Shown: positions 49,980-59,553, counted from the stretch's first letter. The stretch is DNA of 64,000 bases from DASVCN01 sp040905665 (GCA_040905665.1 JBBDRD010000035.1:124001-188000), one strand, 5' to 3'. Notes: generated from the sequence alone by a model not told the origin. Made by a program: numbers and translations.

Positions 49980-51146
49980 TCAGGTCCTCCTTTGGGCACG
50001 CGCCCCGAAAGCGGCCGCAGCAGGAGTCTCACGCCGATCCGCCTTGCCGGGCTCGAGGTGGTACAGCCCTGCCGGGCATACGAAGCCGGTTCTTTCCTGT
50101 AGCAGAGTGTTCCAATCGATGTGGTCAAACAACGGCCACCAGGTGTAGCCCACGACGGCGGCCCCGTCCCTGGTAGCCGCTGCGATCTCCGCCAGGTTGT
50201 AGTCGATCCAGTCGATGCGCTCCTGCTCCGTCCCCGAGTGGCTCGACTCGGCGATATAAAGGGGCAGGCCGTACCGCTCGTGGTAATCGAGCAGGGTGCG
50301 ATGCACGCCCAACGGTTGCTCGGCCTTGCGGACTACCGGGTGCCCCTTGGCATCCAGATAGAGGTCGTGCTCGGTATCGGGATAGTAGTCGAGTCCGATG
50401 ACGTCGATCTGGACCGGCTCCTCGGCTAGCGCGTCGGGCGGATAGCCTGCGCTCGCCAGCCACTCATGGCTCTCCTGGCCCGGCACGGCCAGTCCCAGCA
50501 ACAGATCGAAGGCCGCGTAGCGCTCCAACGTGCGGTTCGCCGCCTCGCCGATCAGCTGGGGGGCTACCGCGTGAAAGGTATCGGCGCCATCGTTCAACCA
50601 GATTTCCGCGTCCGGGTTCGCTTCCCGTATGGCCCTGATACCGCCCCGCACCCCCTCGACGATCGGATGGAGGAGCCTCACGAATCCCTCGCGACCCTTC
50701 AGGTGAGGCGGCCAGATTCCCCAGCCTGCGCGAAAGTAAGTGCTTATGTACGGCTCGTTCAGGGGAGTGATCTTGCTTACCGCGCCTCGATAACGCCCGG
50801 CGAATTCGCTGCAGAAGGAAGCCATGGCGGGAACAAAGCCGGGGTCGAGGAAGCCCCCTTCGAGCCAGGCGGGAACGCCGAAATGTATGAGGTCCCAGAT
50901 CGGCTCCAGCCCCAACCTGTGGAACTCGTCGACCACCTCGTCGCACCAGCCCCACTCGTACTCGCCGGGGGCACGCTCCAGCTCGGGCCAGGTTATGCCG
51001 TAACGTACTGCGCTCGCCCCCACCGCCGCTGCAAGAGCGAGGTCCTCGCGCCACCGTTCGCGATGCCTGGTCCAGCCAAGCTCGTCAACGCCCATGTCGG
51101 GAATGTAGGCGTTCTCGATCCCCACGATCCAACGGAAGGTGCTCAT
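49980..51146 (-). CDS. Clan GH-A glycosidase (GH1/GH5-like)
   Basis: This protein has 388 residues without a signal peptide, hence cytoplasmic. Clan GH-A signs: the acid/base Glu in ITPLNEPYISTYF, and the nucleophile Glu in LPLYIAESSHSGTEQERIDW. The barrel begins with WIVGIENAYIPDMGVDELGW and AVRYGITWPELERAPGEYEW as in beta-glycosidases. It would split short oligosaccharides brought in by the ABC transporter. Family assignment between GH1 and related families is not certain. Stop overlaps or abuts the GH43 start. Confidence 0.85.
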   Translation of the reverse strand: MSTFRWIVGIENAYIPDMGVDELGWTRHRERWREDLALAAAVGASAVRYGITWPELERAPGEYEWGWCDEVVDEFHRLGLEPIWDLIHFGVPAWLEGGFLDPGFVPAMASFCSEFAGRYRGAVSKITPLNEPYISTYFRAGWGIWPPHLKGREGFVRLLHPIVEGVRGGIRAIREANPDAEIWLNDGADTFHAVAPQLIGEAANRTLERYAAFDLLLGLAVPGQESHEWLASAGYPPDALAEEPVQIDVIGLDYYPDTEHDLYLDAKGHPVVRKAEQPLGVHRTLLDYHERYGLPLYIAESSHSGTEQERIDWIDYNLAEIAAATRDGAAVVGYTWWPLFDHIDWNTLLQERTGFVCPAGLYHLEPGKADRRETPAAAAFGARAQRRT

Positions 51147-51215
51147 GCTCCTGGCGACCGGCCGGGTAGGCGGGGTAGTCGGGGTAGGCCGAGTGTGGCC
51201 GCTCGTGCCGAAACC

Positions 51216-52091
51216 TCATTCATCCTTGAGGCCGGTGAGTGACATTCCCCTGATGAAGTAGGGCTGGGCGAAGAGGAAAGCTATCATCACCGGCAGGCTG
51301 GCGATCGCAGTGCCGGCCATGAGTTTGCCGTAGGCCGTCCAGTAGCGGCTGGAGAAACTGGTGATGGCGACTGGCAGCGTTTGCATGTCGCCATGGACCA
51401 CGAACAGGGGCCAAACGTAGTTGTTCCAGGAAGCCATGAAGCTGAAGAGGGCCAGCGCCGCCATCGGGGCGATGAGGAACGGGAGGAGGACGTACCAGAG
51501 GATCTGCAGGCTGTTGGCGCCGTCGAGTCGCGCCGCCTCCTCCAGTTCGCGGGGGATCGACACGAGGAACTGGCGCATCAGGAAGACGCCGAAGGCTCCG
51601 GGTACCCCCGGCCAGATGAGTGCGTTATAGGTATCGATCCAGCCGAACTCGATCATCATCAGGTAGTGGGGGACGAGGAAGATTATCCCCGGGACCATCA
51701 TGCTGGCGAGCAGGATCCAGAACCAGGCCTGCCGTCCCGGGAATCTCATGCGTGCCAGCGGGTAGGCGGTGATGACGCCCAGGGCGACCGTCAACAAGCT
51801 GAAGGCGGCGCTGGTGAAAAGCGAGTTCCACGTCCAGCGCAGAAACGACGCGTTCGGGGAGGCGAAAATCGCATGAAAGTTCTCCAGCGTCGGGCTCAAC
51901 GGGATCCACTGCACCGGTCGTGCGATGGTGTCCGACTCCGTCTTGAGCGAGGTGGAGGCCATCCAGTACACGGGTGCCAGGAAAACGAGAGCCAGCAGGC
52001 CCAGGGTGAGGAAGCGTCCCACGCCGCGAGGCCGTCGACGCGGCCGTGTCGACGGCACGCTCTCCTCACGGACCCGCGCCACCGTGGCCAT
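51216..52091 (-). CDS. Sugar ABC transporter permease, MalG type
   Basis: This protein has 291 residues. ATG 52091 overlaps the stop of the MalF-type permease (TGATG). The frame is open upstream but antisense to that gene. Six helices; GRFLTLGLLALVFLAPVYWM begins the first, and the EAA loop is IPRELEEAARLDGANSLQIL with LPFLIAPMAALALFSFMASW. It ends with LFAQPYFIRGMSLTGLKDE. It forms a heterodimer with the MalF-type protein. No ATPase is encoded in the operon; a shared MsmK/UgpC-type ATPase is usual. Confidence 0.94.
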   Translation of the reverse strand: MATVARVREESVPSTRPRRRPRGVGRFLTLGLLALVFLAPVYWMASTSLKTESDTIARPVQWIPLSPTLENFHAIFASPNASFLRWTWNSLFTSAAFSLLTVALGVITAYPLARMRFPGRQAWFWILLASMMVPGIIFLVPHYLMMIEFGWIDTYNALIWPGVPGAFGVFLMRQFLVSIPRELEEAARLDGANSLQILWYVLLPFLIAPMAALALFSFMASWNNYVWPLFVVHGDMQTLPVAITSFSSRYWTAYGKLMAGTAIASLPVMIAFLFAQPYFIRGMSLTGLKDE

Positions 52092-53026
52092 CAGGTGTTC
52101 CCCCTTCCGGTGTCTCGAAACATGAGCCGAAACTGGAAGACGGCGACGACCAGGAGAGCCAGCCCGAATACCATCGACATCGCGGCAGCGGAGGAGAAGC
52201 GGAAGTTCGTGAAGGCCTCCTCGGTTATGTACATCATCACGCTCTGCGTCGTGCGCAGCGGTCCGCCGGCGGTGATCACGTGTGGTTGGCCGAATAGTTG
52301 AAACGATGCGATGGTGGTGGTTATCGCCGCGAATAGGGTCACGGGAGCGAGCAGCGGCCAGGTAACGAAACGGAACTGCGCCCAACTACCGGCGCCGTCG
52401 AGCTGAGCGGCGTCGAAGTAAGCGCGCGGGATCCCGGCCAGCGCGGCGGAGTAGAGAATCATGTTGAATCCAACCGTCCACCAGACGGTGCCTACGATGA
52501 TCGGAACCCAGGCCCAGCCCACGGTCGTGAGGAAGGGCACCGTATCGAGGAACGGGATTCGCTCGAGGATGACATTGATGAGGCCGCTGCCGTTCTCGAA
52601 CATCCAGCGCCACAACAGGCCCATGATCGAGACGGCGAGGATGGTGGGCAGGAAGAATACCGTCCGGAAGAAACCGCGCCCCCAGACCGGCTTGTGGAGC
52701 AGAAGCGCCAATCCCAGGGCGCTGCCGATGAGCAGCGGCACGATAACGGCGACGAAGAAGCCGGTATTGAGCAGCGTCTTCCAGAAGAACGCCGCCTGTG
52801 GCGTTCCGGGCGTGAATAGCGCGCGATAGTACTCGAGTCCGACGAACGTCTGCCGATCCGACAGGATGTTCCAGCGGTGCACGCTCACATAGATCCCGAA
52901 CCCGATCGGGAAGACCACGAATACCAGAAACAGGATCGCGTGGGGAAGAAGATAGAGATACGGTACCAGTGGATTTCTATCGTCGAGGCGAAGCAGCGCC
53001 GGACTCCGACGGTGAGTGCTGGTCAT
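52091..53026 (-). CDS. Sugar ABC transporter permease, MalF type
   Basis: This protein has 311 residues. ATG 53026 follows AAAGGAGCCTGCGC. Helix one YLYLLPHAILFLVFVVFPIG with YVSVHRWNIL is typical, and the EAA loop is GIPRAYFDAAQLDGAGSWAQ. The protein is the second subunit of the importer with MalG-like partner directly downstream. Confidence 0.94.
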   Translation of the reverse strand: MTSTHRRSPALLRLDDRNPLVPYLYLLPHAILFLVFVVFPIGFGIYVSVHRWNILSDRQTFVGLEYYRALFTPGTPQAAFFWKTLLNTGFFVAVIVPLLIGSALGLALLLHKPVWGRGFFRTVFFLPTILAVSIMGLLWRWMFENGSGLINVILERIPFLDTVPFLTTVGWAWVPIIVGTVWWTVGFNMILYSAALAGIPRAYFDAAQLDGAGSWAQFRFVTWPLLAPVTLFAAITTTIASFQLFGQPHVITAGGPLRTTQSVMMYITEEAFTNFRFSSAAAMSMVFGLALLVVAVFQFRLMFRDTGRGNT

Positions 53027-53089
53027 GCGCAGGCTCCTTTCGAGCCCGGGCGCGGGCGGCCCAAGCCGCGCCGCACCCGGCGACATTCC

Positions 53090-54418
53090 TCAGCGAGCCG
53101 GCAGGCTCAGCAGGCCGTCCCGAATGCGGGCGGTGGCCTCGTTCGCAGCATCGTCGAGCGCTTGGTCGACGCTCTTGTCGCTCAGCAGCGCGGCCTCGAA
53201 GCCGGCATCCCAGGCGGCCCTCAGTTGAGCGATGAAGGGGAAACCGGTGAGAACGAAGGTGTCGGGAAGGGCGTCCTTTACGGCCGTCATCGGATTCTCC
53301 TGATAGTCGGGATGATCGGCGACTACCTCCTGAGTGGGAAGGCCGCCCGCCGAGGTCCAGACGAGATTCTGCTCCGGCTGGGTCATCCAGCTTATGAAGG
53401 TTAGAGCGGCTTCCTGCTCACGCTCATCGCCGCCTCGCTGAACCGGCAGCGCAAGGTGAGAGGCTCCGCCCCACACCTTGTAGTCGCTGGTGCCCAGATT
53501 CGGGAAGGGCGCGACGTCGAAGTCCAGGCCGTCCTGTTCCCGGTACTGGCTCAGCATCCACACCCCGTTGAAGTTCATCGCCGCATTGCCCTGCCTGAAT
53601 GCGTCTATCTCGCTTCCCTCGGTCGCATTTGCCGGCGATACGCCGTGCTCGGTCACGAGGTCGACCAGGAACTGAATCGCCTCCTTGCCCTCGGCGGAGT
53701 TGAAGTTCACCGGGAACTCTTCGTCCGCCGGTTCCACGAAGGTAACCCCGTTCTGGGCCGCAACGGTGTAGGCGATCGTGCCGCCCATCCAGGGATTAGG
53801 AATACCTGCCGCCCACTGCTCCAGGTCGCTGGAGTCGAAGCCCTCTTCACCCGGGTGGCGGCCGGAGCTGTCGACCGTGAGGGCCCTCGCGGCCTCGAGG
53901 AACGATTCGCGATCCTGCGGAGGGTTGTTCGGATCGAGCCCCGCTTCCTCGAACAGCGCACGGTTGTAGTACATGACCAGCATCACGGAGTTGATCGGGA
54001 CGCCGTACACGCCGTCGTCCACCATGCCGATATTCCACAGCGAATCGTAGAAGCGATCGGCCTCGATCGAATGCTGCTCGAGCTGCTCCTGAGTGATTTC
54101 CTGGAGGGCGCCGCGCATTATGAAGCCGGTGATCACATCCTCATTCACGGCGACGACGTCCGGAGCGCGGCCGGCCGCTACCGACGGCTCGATCTGCTGG
54201 AACAGGTTGCCCCAGGGAATGGCTTGAGGGGTCACCTCGATGTCGGGGTGGGCGGCATTGAAGTCGGCGACCAACTGCTCCATCACAGGCAGGTCGGGTC
54301 CGGTAAAGCCGTGCCAATAATCGATGCTTACCCTCTGCGCGAACGTGCTACCGCCCGCGACAAAGAGTGCCGTGATGATGACCGATCGCCAGAAAGCGCG
54401 GGAAATTCGTCTCTTCAT
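53090..54418 (-). CDS. Sugar ABC transporter substrate-binding protein
   Basis: This protein has 442 residues. ATG 54418 follows AGGAGGTAACC. Signal peptide FWRSVIITALFVAGGSTFAQ. Type 1 solute-binding features: VSIDYWHGFTGPDLPVMEQL, MNFNGVWMLSQYREQDG and LPVQRGGDEREQEAALTFIS. Ligand is probably a short arabino- or galacto-oligosaccharide, inferred from the GH2 and GH43 neighbours. Preceded 60 bases upstream by the GH2 gene and followed by the permeases. Confidence 0.94.
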   Translation of the reverse strand: MKRRISRAFWRSVIITALFVAGGSTFAQRVSIDYWHGFTGPDLPVMEQLVADFNAAHPDIEVTPQAIPWGNLFQQIEPSVAAGRAPDVVAVNEDVITGFIMRGALQEITQEQLEQHSIEADRFYDSLWNIGMVDDGVYGVPINSVMLVMYYNRALFEEAGLDPNNPPQDRESFLEAARALTVDSSGRHPGEEGFDSSDLEQWAAGIPNPWMGGTIAYTVAAQNGVTFVEPADEEFPVNFNSAEGKEAIQFLVDLVTEHGVSPANATEGSEIDAFRQGNAAMNFNGVWMLSQYREQDGLDFDVAPFPNLGTSDYKVWGGASHLALPVQRGGDEREQEAALTFISWMTQPEQNLVWTSAGGLPTQEVVADHPDYQENPMTAVKDALPDTFVLTGFPFIAQLRAAWDAGFEAALLSDKSVDQALDDAANEATARIRDGLLSLPAR

Positions 54419-54477
54419 GGTTACCTCCTTGATTGTCCTGAATTCGAACCTGCGACGACGGCTGAAATGCCAACTAT

Positions 54478-56262
54478 TCAGCTGCGGCCCCCCTCCCCGA
54501 TGACCTCGGCCAATGCTTCGAGCGGAATCTTGGGACGCCGGTCGGCGAAGAGGAGCCCGTTCTGCTCCTGGAAGGTATCAGCGAACTGGGTGTAACAGAA
54601 ACCGATGATCGCGTCGCTCGCCTTCAGCTTTGCGACCAGGCCCGAGATGCGGTCGAGCAGCGACTGAGAGGAGTCGGCTTCGCTGTAGCCCCAGCCACCG
54701 GCCTCCTCCCCGTAGCGGATGCCGCCGAACTCCGAGATGAAAACCGCTTCCGGAGGCTCTTCACCGTCGACCACCAGGGATCGTCCACCGGGCGTGAACC
54801 GCTGGCCGTTGCTGCGCCAGCGCTCCCGGTCGCCGTAACGGCGTTCGAGAAGAGATGGGTCGTGGCTGTAGTCATGAACGGTAAACAGGTCGCTCGTCCC
54901 ATGCTCCCAACCGTCATTGTCGATTACGGCTCTACTGTCGTCGAGCGCCTTGGTGAGCCGGTAGAGGCCCGCCACCAGGTTTCGTTGCCGGGAGGAGGCC
55001 GGCAAATCGGGCACGCCCCAGGACTCGTTGATCGGCACCCATGCGACAACCGAGGGATGGTTGAAGTCGCGCTCGATAGCCTCGAGCCATGTGTGCACCA
55101 GGCGCCGGCTCGCCTGGGAACCAAAGCTGTAGGCACTGGGCAACTCGCTCCACACCAAGAGGCCAAGACGATCGGCCCAGTACAGGTAACGGGGGTCCTC
55201 GAGCTTCTGGTGCTTGCGCACGCCATTGAATCCCATCGCCTTGGCCAGCTCGACGTCCGCCTTGAGCGCTTCTCCCGACGGAGGGGCCAAGAGGCTTTCA
55301 CTCCAGTAGCCCTGGTCCAGCACCAACCTCTGAAAGTAGGGCCGTCCGTTGAGATAGAACCGTCCCTCTCGGGTTTCGATACTGCGCATGCCGACGTAGC
55401 TCTCCACTCGGTCGAATACCGCCGCTTCTCCACGCAGGGTGAGCGTGAGATCGAGCAGCGTGGGTCTTTCCGGGCTCCACAGCAACTCGTTTCGAGCGTC
55501 GTCGATGCCCGGATCGGCCAGGTGGAGGGTGTGCACGAAAGTGGGCGCGAGAACGGCGACCCGGCCTTTGGCCAATGACCTCCCGTGCAGCGACAGGTCG
55601 AATTCGAGTTCGAGAGCCTCTGCGGCGCCGGCTATCTCGAGCTCCGCGGTGACCGCGAAGCGGGTGAGGTCCGGCGTCAGCCGCAACTTCGCGATATGGC
55701 TGTGGGCGAGGGGCTCGAGCCACACACTCTGCCAGATTCCCGTAGTTCTGGGGTACCAGATGCTGTGGGGGGCAGGTTTCCAATCCTGTTTGCCGCGCGG
55801 CATATCGAATGCGGTGGGAGGATCTTCGGCCCGTACGCTCAGTACCTGTTCGCCCTCAGCTAGCAGATCGGTGACCTCGATGGCGAATGGTGTGTGCCCG
55901 CCCTCGTGGCCACCCGCCCGGTGCCCGTTCAGCCACACCTCGCAGCGGTAATCGACGGCGCCGAAGTGGAGCACGAACCTGCTTCCCTGCCACTCCGGGG
56001 GCAACCGAAAAGTACGGCGGTACCACACGACCGGCAGCTCCTCATCGAGCGCCAGTCCGGAAAGTCGGGACTCGGGAGGGAACGGCACTTGAATGGTGTG
56101 GGTCCACTTCACTCGGCTCGGGTCGCGTTGCTCCGACGGGGAAAACGACCACGATCCGTCGAGCGACAGCCAATCGCGCCGTCTGAACTGCGGACGTGGA
56201 TAGGCGGGATCGATGGGCACCCTCTTGCCGGGGCTCGAGATCCTGGTACTGCTCACGCTCAC
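54478..56262 (-). CDS. GH2-family glycoside hydrolase (beta-galactosidase/glucuronidase type)
   Basis: This protein has 594 residues, close to beta-glucuronidase-sized members and shorter than LacZ. Order: N-terminal jelly-roll (PRPQFRRRDWLSLDGSWSFS, VWLNGHRAGGHEGGHTPFAI), Ig-like middle, and a barrel. The acid/base Glu is in VVAWVPINESWG; the nucleophile Glu is in AVFISEFGGIRYG. No signal peptide is seen, so it is probably cytoplasmic and acts on imported fragments. It is the first gene of the operon. ATG 56262. A promoter with an operator-like repeat lies upstream. Confidence 0.93.
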   Translation of the reverse strand: MSVSSTRISSPGKRVPIDPAYPRPQFRRRDWLSLDGSWSFSPSEQRDPSRVKWTHTIQVPFPPESRLSGLALDEELPVVWYRRTFRLPPEWQGSRFVLHFGAVDYRCEVWLNGHRAGGHEGGHTPFAIEVTDLLAEGEQVLSVRAEDPPTAFDMPRGKQDWKPAPHSIWYPRTTGIWQSVWLEPLAHSHIAKLRLTPDLTRFAVTAELEIAGAAEALELEFDLSLHGRSLAKGRVAVLAPTFVHTLHLADPGIDDARNELLWSPERPTLLDLTLTLRGEAAVFDRVESYVGMRSIETREGRFYLNGRPYFQRLVLDQGYWSESLLAPPSGEALKADVELAKAMGFNGVRKHQKLEDPRYLYWADRLGLLVWSELPSAYSFGSQASRRLVHTWLEAIERDFNHPSVVAWVPINESWGVPDLPASSRQRNLVAGLYRLTKALDDSRAVIDNDGWEHGTSDLFTVHDYSHDPSLLERRYGDRERWRSNGQRFTPGGRSLVVDGEEPPEAVFISEFGGIRYGEEAGGWGYSEADSSQSLLDRISGLVAKLKASDAIIGFCYTQFADTFQEQNGLLFADRRPKIPLEALAEVIGEGGRS

Positions 56263-56291
56263 GGCGTTCCCTTCGGTTATCTCACGAAACT

Positions 56292-56312
56292 AGTTGTTAC
56301 TTAACGATAACT
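56292..56312. promoter_or_regulatory. Imperfect palindrome, possible operator of the GH operon
   Basis: AGTT...AACT with GTTA...TAAC inside forms an imperfect 21-bp palindrome that overlaps the predicted -10 region of the GH2 operon promoter. It lies in the 193-bp region shared with the divergent ArsR-type regulator gene, its most likely ligand. Confidence 0.4.
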
Positions 56313-56339
56313 GTAAGGGCACTCGCTCTCGCAAGTCAA
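56310..56339 (-). promoter_or_regulatory. Promoter of the GH2-ABC-GH43 operon
   Basis: On the minus strand TTGACT, an 18-base spacer and TACAGT. The -10 ends about 48 bases before the GH2 start. Confidence 0.55.
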
Positions 56340-56455
56340 TATGTGCGGGACTATGGGTTGAAATCGGCGATTAGTTACGACTATTGTTGGAGCAAACGGT
56401 AAGCAAGAAGACACGCCGCAATGTCTCTCGGCGGCGATGGCGAAAGGAAGATGCC

Positions 56456-57397
56456 TTGGATCAGGCCCCCAAGACCCGCGAGCTGGTATTCGAAGCCGAC
56501 AGTTCCGACGCCCTGATTGCCCCGGTTTTCCGCGCCTTGGCCTCGCAACCCCGGCTGAGGATACTGCGGTTGCTGGGGGACCGGCTAATGAACGTCACCG
56601 AAATTGCCGAGGCGCTTGGCGTACCGGTGAGCACGGCAAACTCGCACGTGAACCTGCTGGAGGAGGCGGGCTTGCTGCTCACCGAGCATCGACCGGCGGC
56701 CAGGGGCTCTCAGAAGGTCTGCACTCGCGCATTCGACCACCTGCTCCTCCACCTTCCCAGCGAGGAGAGGTTCGCCGGCAAGCAGGTCGAAACGAGCATG
56801 CCGGTGGGTGCTTACGTCGACTGCCAGGTGAGTCCGACCTGCGGCTTGGCGAGTGAGGAGGGGATAATCGGACTGTTCGACGACCCGGCCTCCTTTTATG
56901 AGCCGAGCCGCCTCTCGGCACAGCTCCTTTGGTTCCACCGCGGCTACGTCGAGTACCGTTTCCCCAAGCGGATTCCTTCGACGGCAGTGCTGGACAGCGT
57001 TCACGTGGGCCTGGAGGTCTGTAGCGAGGCCCCGCTCCATCACGACGACTGGCCCTCCGACGTCACCCTCTGGATCAACGGGGTGGAGGTCGGTACCTGG
57101 ACGAGTCCCGCCGACTTCGGTGGACAGCGCGGCAGGCTCACGCCTGGCTGGTGGGAAACGCACAGCTCCCAATATGGGCTGCTGAAGCTTTGGCAGGTGA
57201 CCAACAGCGGCAGCCTGGTCGACGGCCTCTCGGTATCCGATACCCGACTCGATGACCTCAAGCTCGCGGAGAGTGAGTTCGTGTCGGTGCGAATAGGGGT
57301 GAAGGCCGACGCTCGGCATGTAGGCGGCGTGAATATCTTCGGCCGGGCCTTCGGAAACTATCCGCAGGACATCATCCTGCGGTTTAGGTACAGCTAA
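56456..57397 (+). CDS. ArsR-type regulator with a large C-terminal sensing domain
   Basis: This protein has 313 residues from TTG 56456, which follows AAGGAAG by six bases; TTG 56384 is an earlier option. The N-terminal winged helix is FRALASQPRLRILRLLGDRL and VTEIAEALGVPVSTANSHVN. The rest is about 200 residues with four Cys in the first part (DCQVSPTCG) and a beta-rich end (VTLWINGVEVGTWTSPADFG). Such ArsR-HTH proteins are known next to glycoside hydrolase operons and are thought to sense sugars through the C-terminal domain. It is divergent from the GH operon and probably its regulator. Confidence 0.82.
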   Translation: MDQAPKTRELVFEADSSDALIAPVFRALASQPRLRILRLLGDRLMNVTEIAEALGVPVSTANSHVNLLEEAGLLLTEHRPAARGSQKVCTRAFDHLLLHLPSEERFAGKQVETSMPVGAYVDCQVSPTCGLASEEGIIGLFDDPASFYEPSRLSAQLLWFHRGYVEYRFPKRIPSTAVLDSVHVGLEVCSEAPLHHDDWPSDVTLWINGVEVGTWTSPADFGGQRGRLTPGWWETHSSQYGLLKLWQVTNSGSLVDGLSVSDTRLDDLKLAESEFVSVRIGVKADARHVGGVNIFGRAFGNYPQDIILRFRYS

Positions 57398-57460
57398 CGG
57401 CTGCTCCTCGGCCTCGATGGGGAACCGGGTTCCTATCGACGGCAGGATTCGAAGCGTGAC

Positions 57461-58183
57461 TCAGCAGATCTCGGTGACGAACCCGGCGAAGCGTTGAGCG
57501 TCGATGCCCAGGTCGGCATAGAGCGTGGGCGGCAGGGCGAGATCGCCTACGAATAGTCGTCCGACCGTACCGCCCGGGCGCGTGCCTTGCTTCGGCAGTC
57601 CTACGGCCAGCGTCATCGACGCCGCCAGGACCGCTCCGGGAACCTCGCCGTCGTCCACCCGCATGCCCGTGGGAGCGTCGAGGGAGAGTACCGGACAACT
57701 ACCCGCGAGGTTGTTCACCACGGTTATGACGTCGAGAGTTCGGCCGCGCGGAGGACCCTCGAGGTGAGTGCCGATGGCGGCATCTACTACGCAACCGAAC
57801 TTCATCTTTGGCAGACTGCTCTTGATCCTTACCGTCTCGAAGTGTCGGAGGAGCTCGAGCTGTTCGCGGGGAGTGCCGGAGTAGTTCTCGTACTCGTGCG
57901 TCGGCACGACCCACACCCTGCGGCCACGCGCACCCAGGAGACGTGCGGCAGCCAAGCCACCGCTACCGTTGTTGCCGCGACCGGCAACGACCAGCACCGG
58001 GCCGTCGGGCGCGAATGCTTCGACCAGCTCGACGAGGTTCCTGGCGGTATGCTCGACCAGCACTCTGCTGTCCATGCCGTACTTGCCGGTGGCCAGTGCC
58101 AGCAACTGATGCATCTGGGCGGCCGTCAGCTTGGGTAGGTCATCCCAGCGAGCCGTTGGAAAGTTAGCAGTTTCGGTCATCAT
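57461..58183 (-). CDS. nnrE: NAD(P)H-hydrate epimerase (YjeF N-terminal domain)
   Basis: This protein has 240 residues. The YjeF_N fold has PVLVVAGRGNNGSGGLAAAR and the metal/substrate motif LSLDAPTGMRVDDG, with FGCVVDAAIGTHLEGPPRG between. It converts the R form of damaged NAD(P)H hydrate to the S form for the dehydratase. The separate dehydratase domain of bifunctional NnrE-NnrD proteins is not present here. ATG 58183 overlaps the stop of yebC, so the two are coupled. Confidence 0.92.
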   Translation of the reverse strand: MMTETANFPTARWDDLPKLTAAQMHQLLALATGKYGMDSRVLVEHTARNLVELVEAFAPDGPVLVVAGRGNNGSGGLAAARLLGARGRRVWVVPTHEYENYSGTPREQLELLRHFETVRIKSSLPKMKFGCVVDAAIGTHLEGPPRGRTLDVITVVNNLAGSCPVLSLDAPTGMRVDDGEVPGAVLAASMTLAVGLPKQGTRPGGTVGRLFVGDLALPPTLYADLGIDAQRFAGFVTEIC

Positions 58184-58908
58184 CCCGGTACGCTCACGGC
58201 ACTCAGGTTGGCGGTGCTGTAAACGTCTTGAACGTCATCGAGTTCTTCGAGGCTGTCGATGAAGGCGATTACCTTGTTCGCTTCGGTTTCCGACAACTCT
58301 GTTTCTACCTGAGCGACTTTCGTGAGTTGGCTGACTTCGAATTCTACGCCCGCCGCCTGTAACGCCTCGGTAACCGAGTAGAGCTCATTGGGCGCGGTGT
58401 AGATCGTTAGCGCGTCCTCCTCGGCATCCAGATCCTGGGCTCCAAGCTCGATCGCCATCTCTTGCACTGACTCGCTCACGTCGTTGATCACGATGACACC
58501 CTTCGCGTCGAACTGCCAGGCAGTAGAGCCGGACATGTTGCCGCCATGCTTGCTGAATACATGCCGCACCTCGGCGGCCGTACGGTTCCTATTGTCGGTT
58601 AGGGCTTCGACGAGCACCGCCACGCCGGCCGGTCCGTAGCCCTCGTACACTGCCGGCTCGAAGCTGCCGCCTTCACCGCCGCCCAACGCACGCTCGACTG
58701 CACGGTCGATGTTGTCGGCAGGAACATCGTCGCTCTTGGCCGCCGCCAAGGCATTCTTGAGACCCAAATTCGCCGTCGGGTCCCCGCTGCTCCCCTCCCG
58801 AACAGCGCTTTGGATCGCGCGAATGTGCTTGCTTATCACCTTGGCCCGGGCCTTGTCATTTACGGCCTTCTTGCGCTTGATCTGGGACCATTTGTTGTGA
58901 CCTGCCAA
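58180..58908 (-). CDS. yebC: YebC/PmpR-family transcriptional regulator/translation factor
   Basis: This protein has 242 residues. It starts with TTG 58908 (MAGHNKWSQIKRKKAVNDKA), which follows AGGAGGAGGC; TTG is forced, as the conserved N-terminus begins there. GGSFEPAVYEGYGPAGVAVL and HVFSKHGGNMSGSTAWQFDA are family signatures. YebC proteins help ribosomes through proline-rich or hard sequences and some act as DNA-binding regulators. It lies upstream of nnrE. Confidence 0.96.
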   Translation of the reverse strand: MAGHNKWSQIKRKKAVNDKARAKVISKHIRAIQSAVREGSSGDPTANLGLKNALAAAKSDDVPADNIDRAVERALGGGEGGSFEPAVYEGYGPAGVAVLVEALTDNRNRTAAEVRHVFSKHGGNMSGSTAWQFDAKGVIVINDVSESVQEMAIELGAQDLDAEEDALTIYTAPNELYSVTEALQAAGVEFEVSQLTKVAQVETELSETEANKVIAFIDSLEELDDVQDVYSTANLSAVSVPG

Positions 58909-59001
58909 ATGCCTCCTCCTAGATGCGCTCTACACTCTACCGCAGAGGCAAGCGCATCCGACCCGGATGACGGCAAAAGTGTCGGTCAGCTCGGTGGTTG
59001 T

Positions 59002-59553
59002 TCAGCGCACATAAATATGGGTCTCCACAACGTCGCGCGTATCGTATGGGCGCACATCGACGCTGATGCTCTGCGTCCAAGCCTCCTCGCCTCGCTGATC
59101 CCTGTAGCTCACACGCGAGGTATCGGTCCGGCCGGAGGTAAATGAAGCCCTGATCCGCAGTAGACCGCGTGGGGGATCGACCGTGAAAATGTGACGACGG
59201 TCGGGACCCTCGATCGTTTGGCGCACGCCGCCCTCAACGGGGATATTGCGGGCGAAAGTGTGGACATATCCGTCGGGATCGATAGAGGTGAGAGTGACGT
59301 AACCATCGGTGGTGGTCCTGAGATCGAAGGCTATCGATTCACCCACTCGGTAGTTTGCTCCCGCACCTCTGCTGGGGGCGAAGTAGGTAACTACATCGCT
59401 GAGTGGAATGCCGAAGGTTATCCGCCCCCTGATCGAGGAACGGACCGAAGTCTCGCCATCACTGAGGTAGACGGTGCAGCCGCCGAGCGCCAGGATCAGC
59501 GCGGCAACGGCGGCGAGGCGGCCAAAGGTAGTACCTAGCATTCGTCGCAACAT
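59002..59553 (-). CDS. DUF4384 lipoprotein
   Basis: This protein has 183 residues. Lipoprotein signal (MLRRMLGTTFGRLAAVAALI, LALGGC lipobox). The mature part has ANYRVGESIAFDLRTTTDGY and DPDGYVHTFARNIPV, the typical DUF4384 pattern. DUF4384 occurs in exported proteins tied to stress or surface layers, but its role is unclear. A TACATT box lies five bases before the ATG. Confidence 0.8.
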   Translation of the reverse strand: MLRRMLGTTFGRLAAVAALILALGGCTVYLSDGETSVRSSIRGRITFGIPLSDVVTYFAPSRGAGANYRVGESIAFDLRTTTDGYVTLTSIDPDGYVHTFARNIPVEGGVRQTIEGPDRRHIFTVDPPRGLLRIRASFTSGRTDTSRVSYRDQRGEEAWTQSISVDVRPYDTRDVVETHIYVR

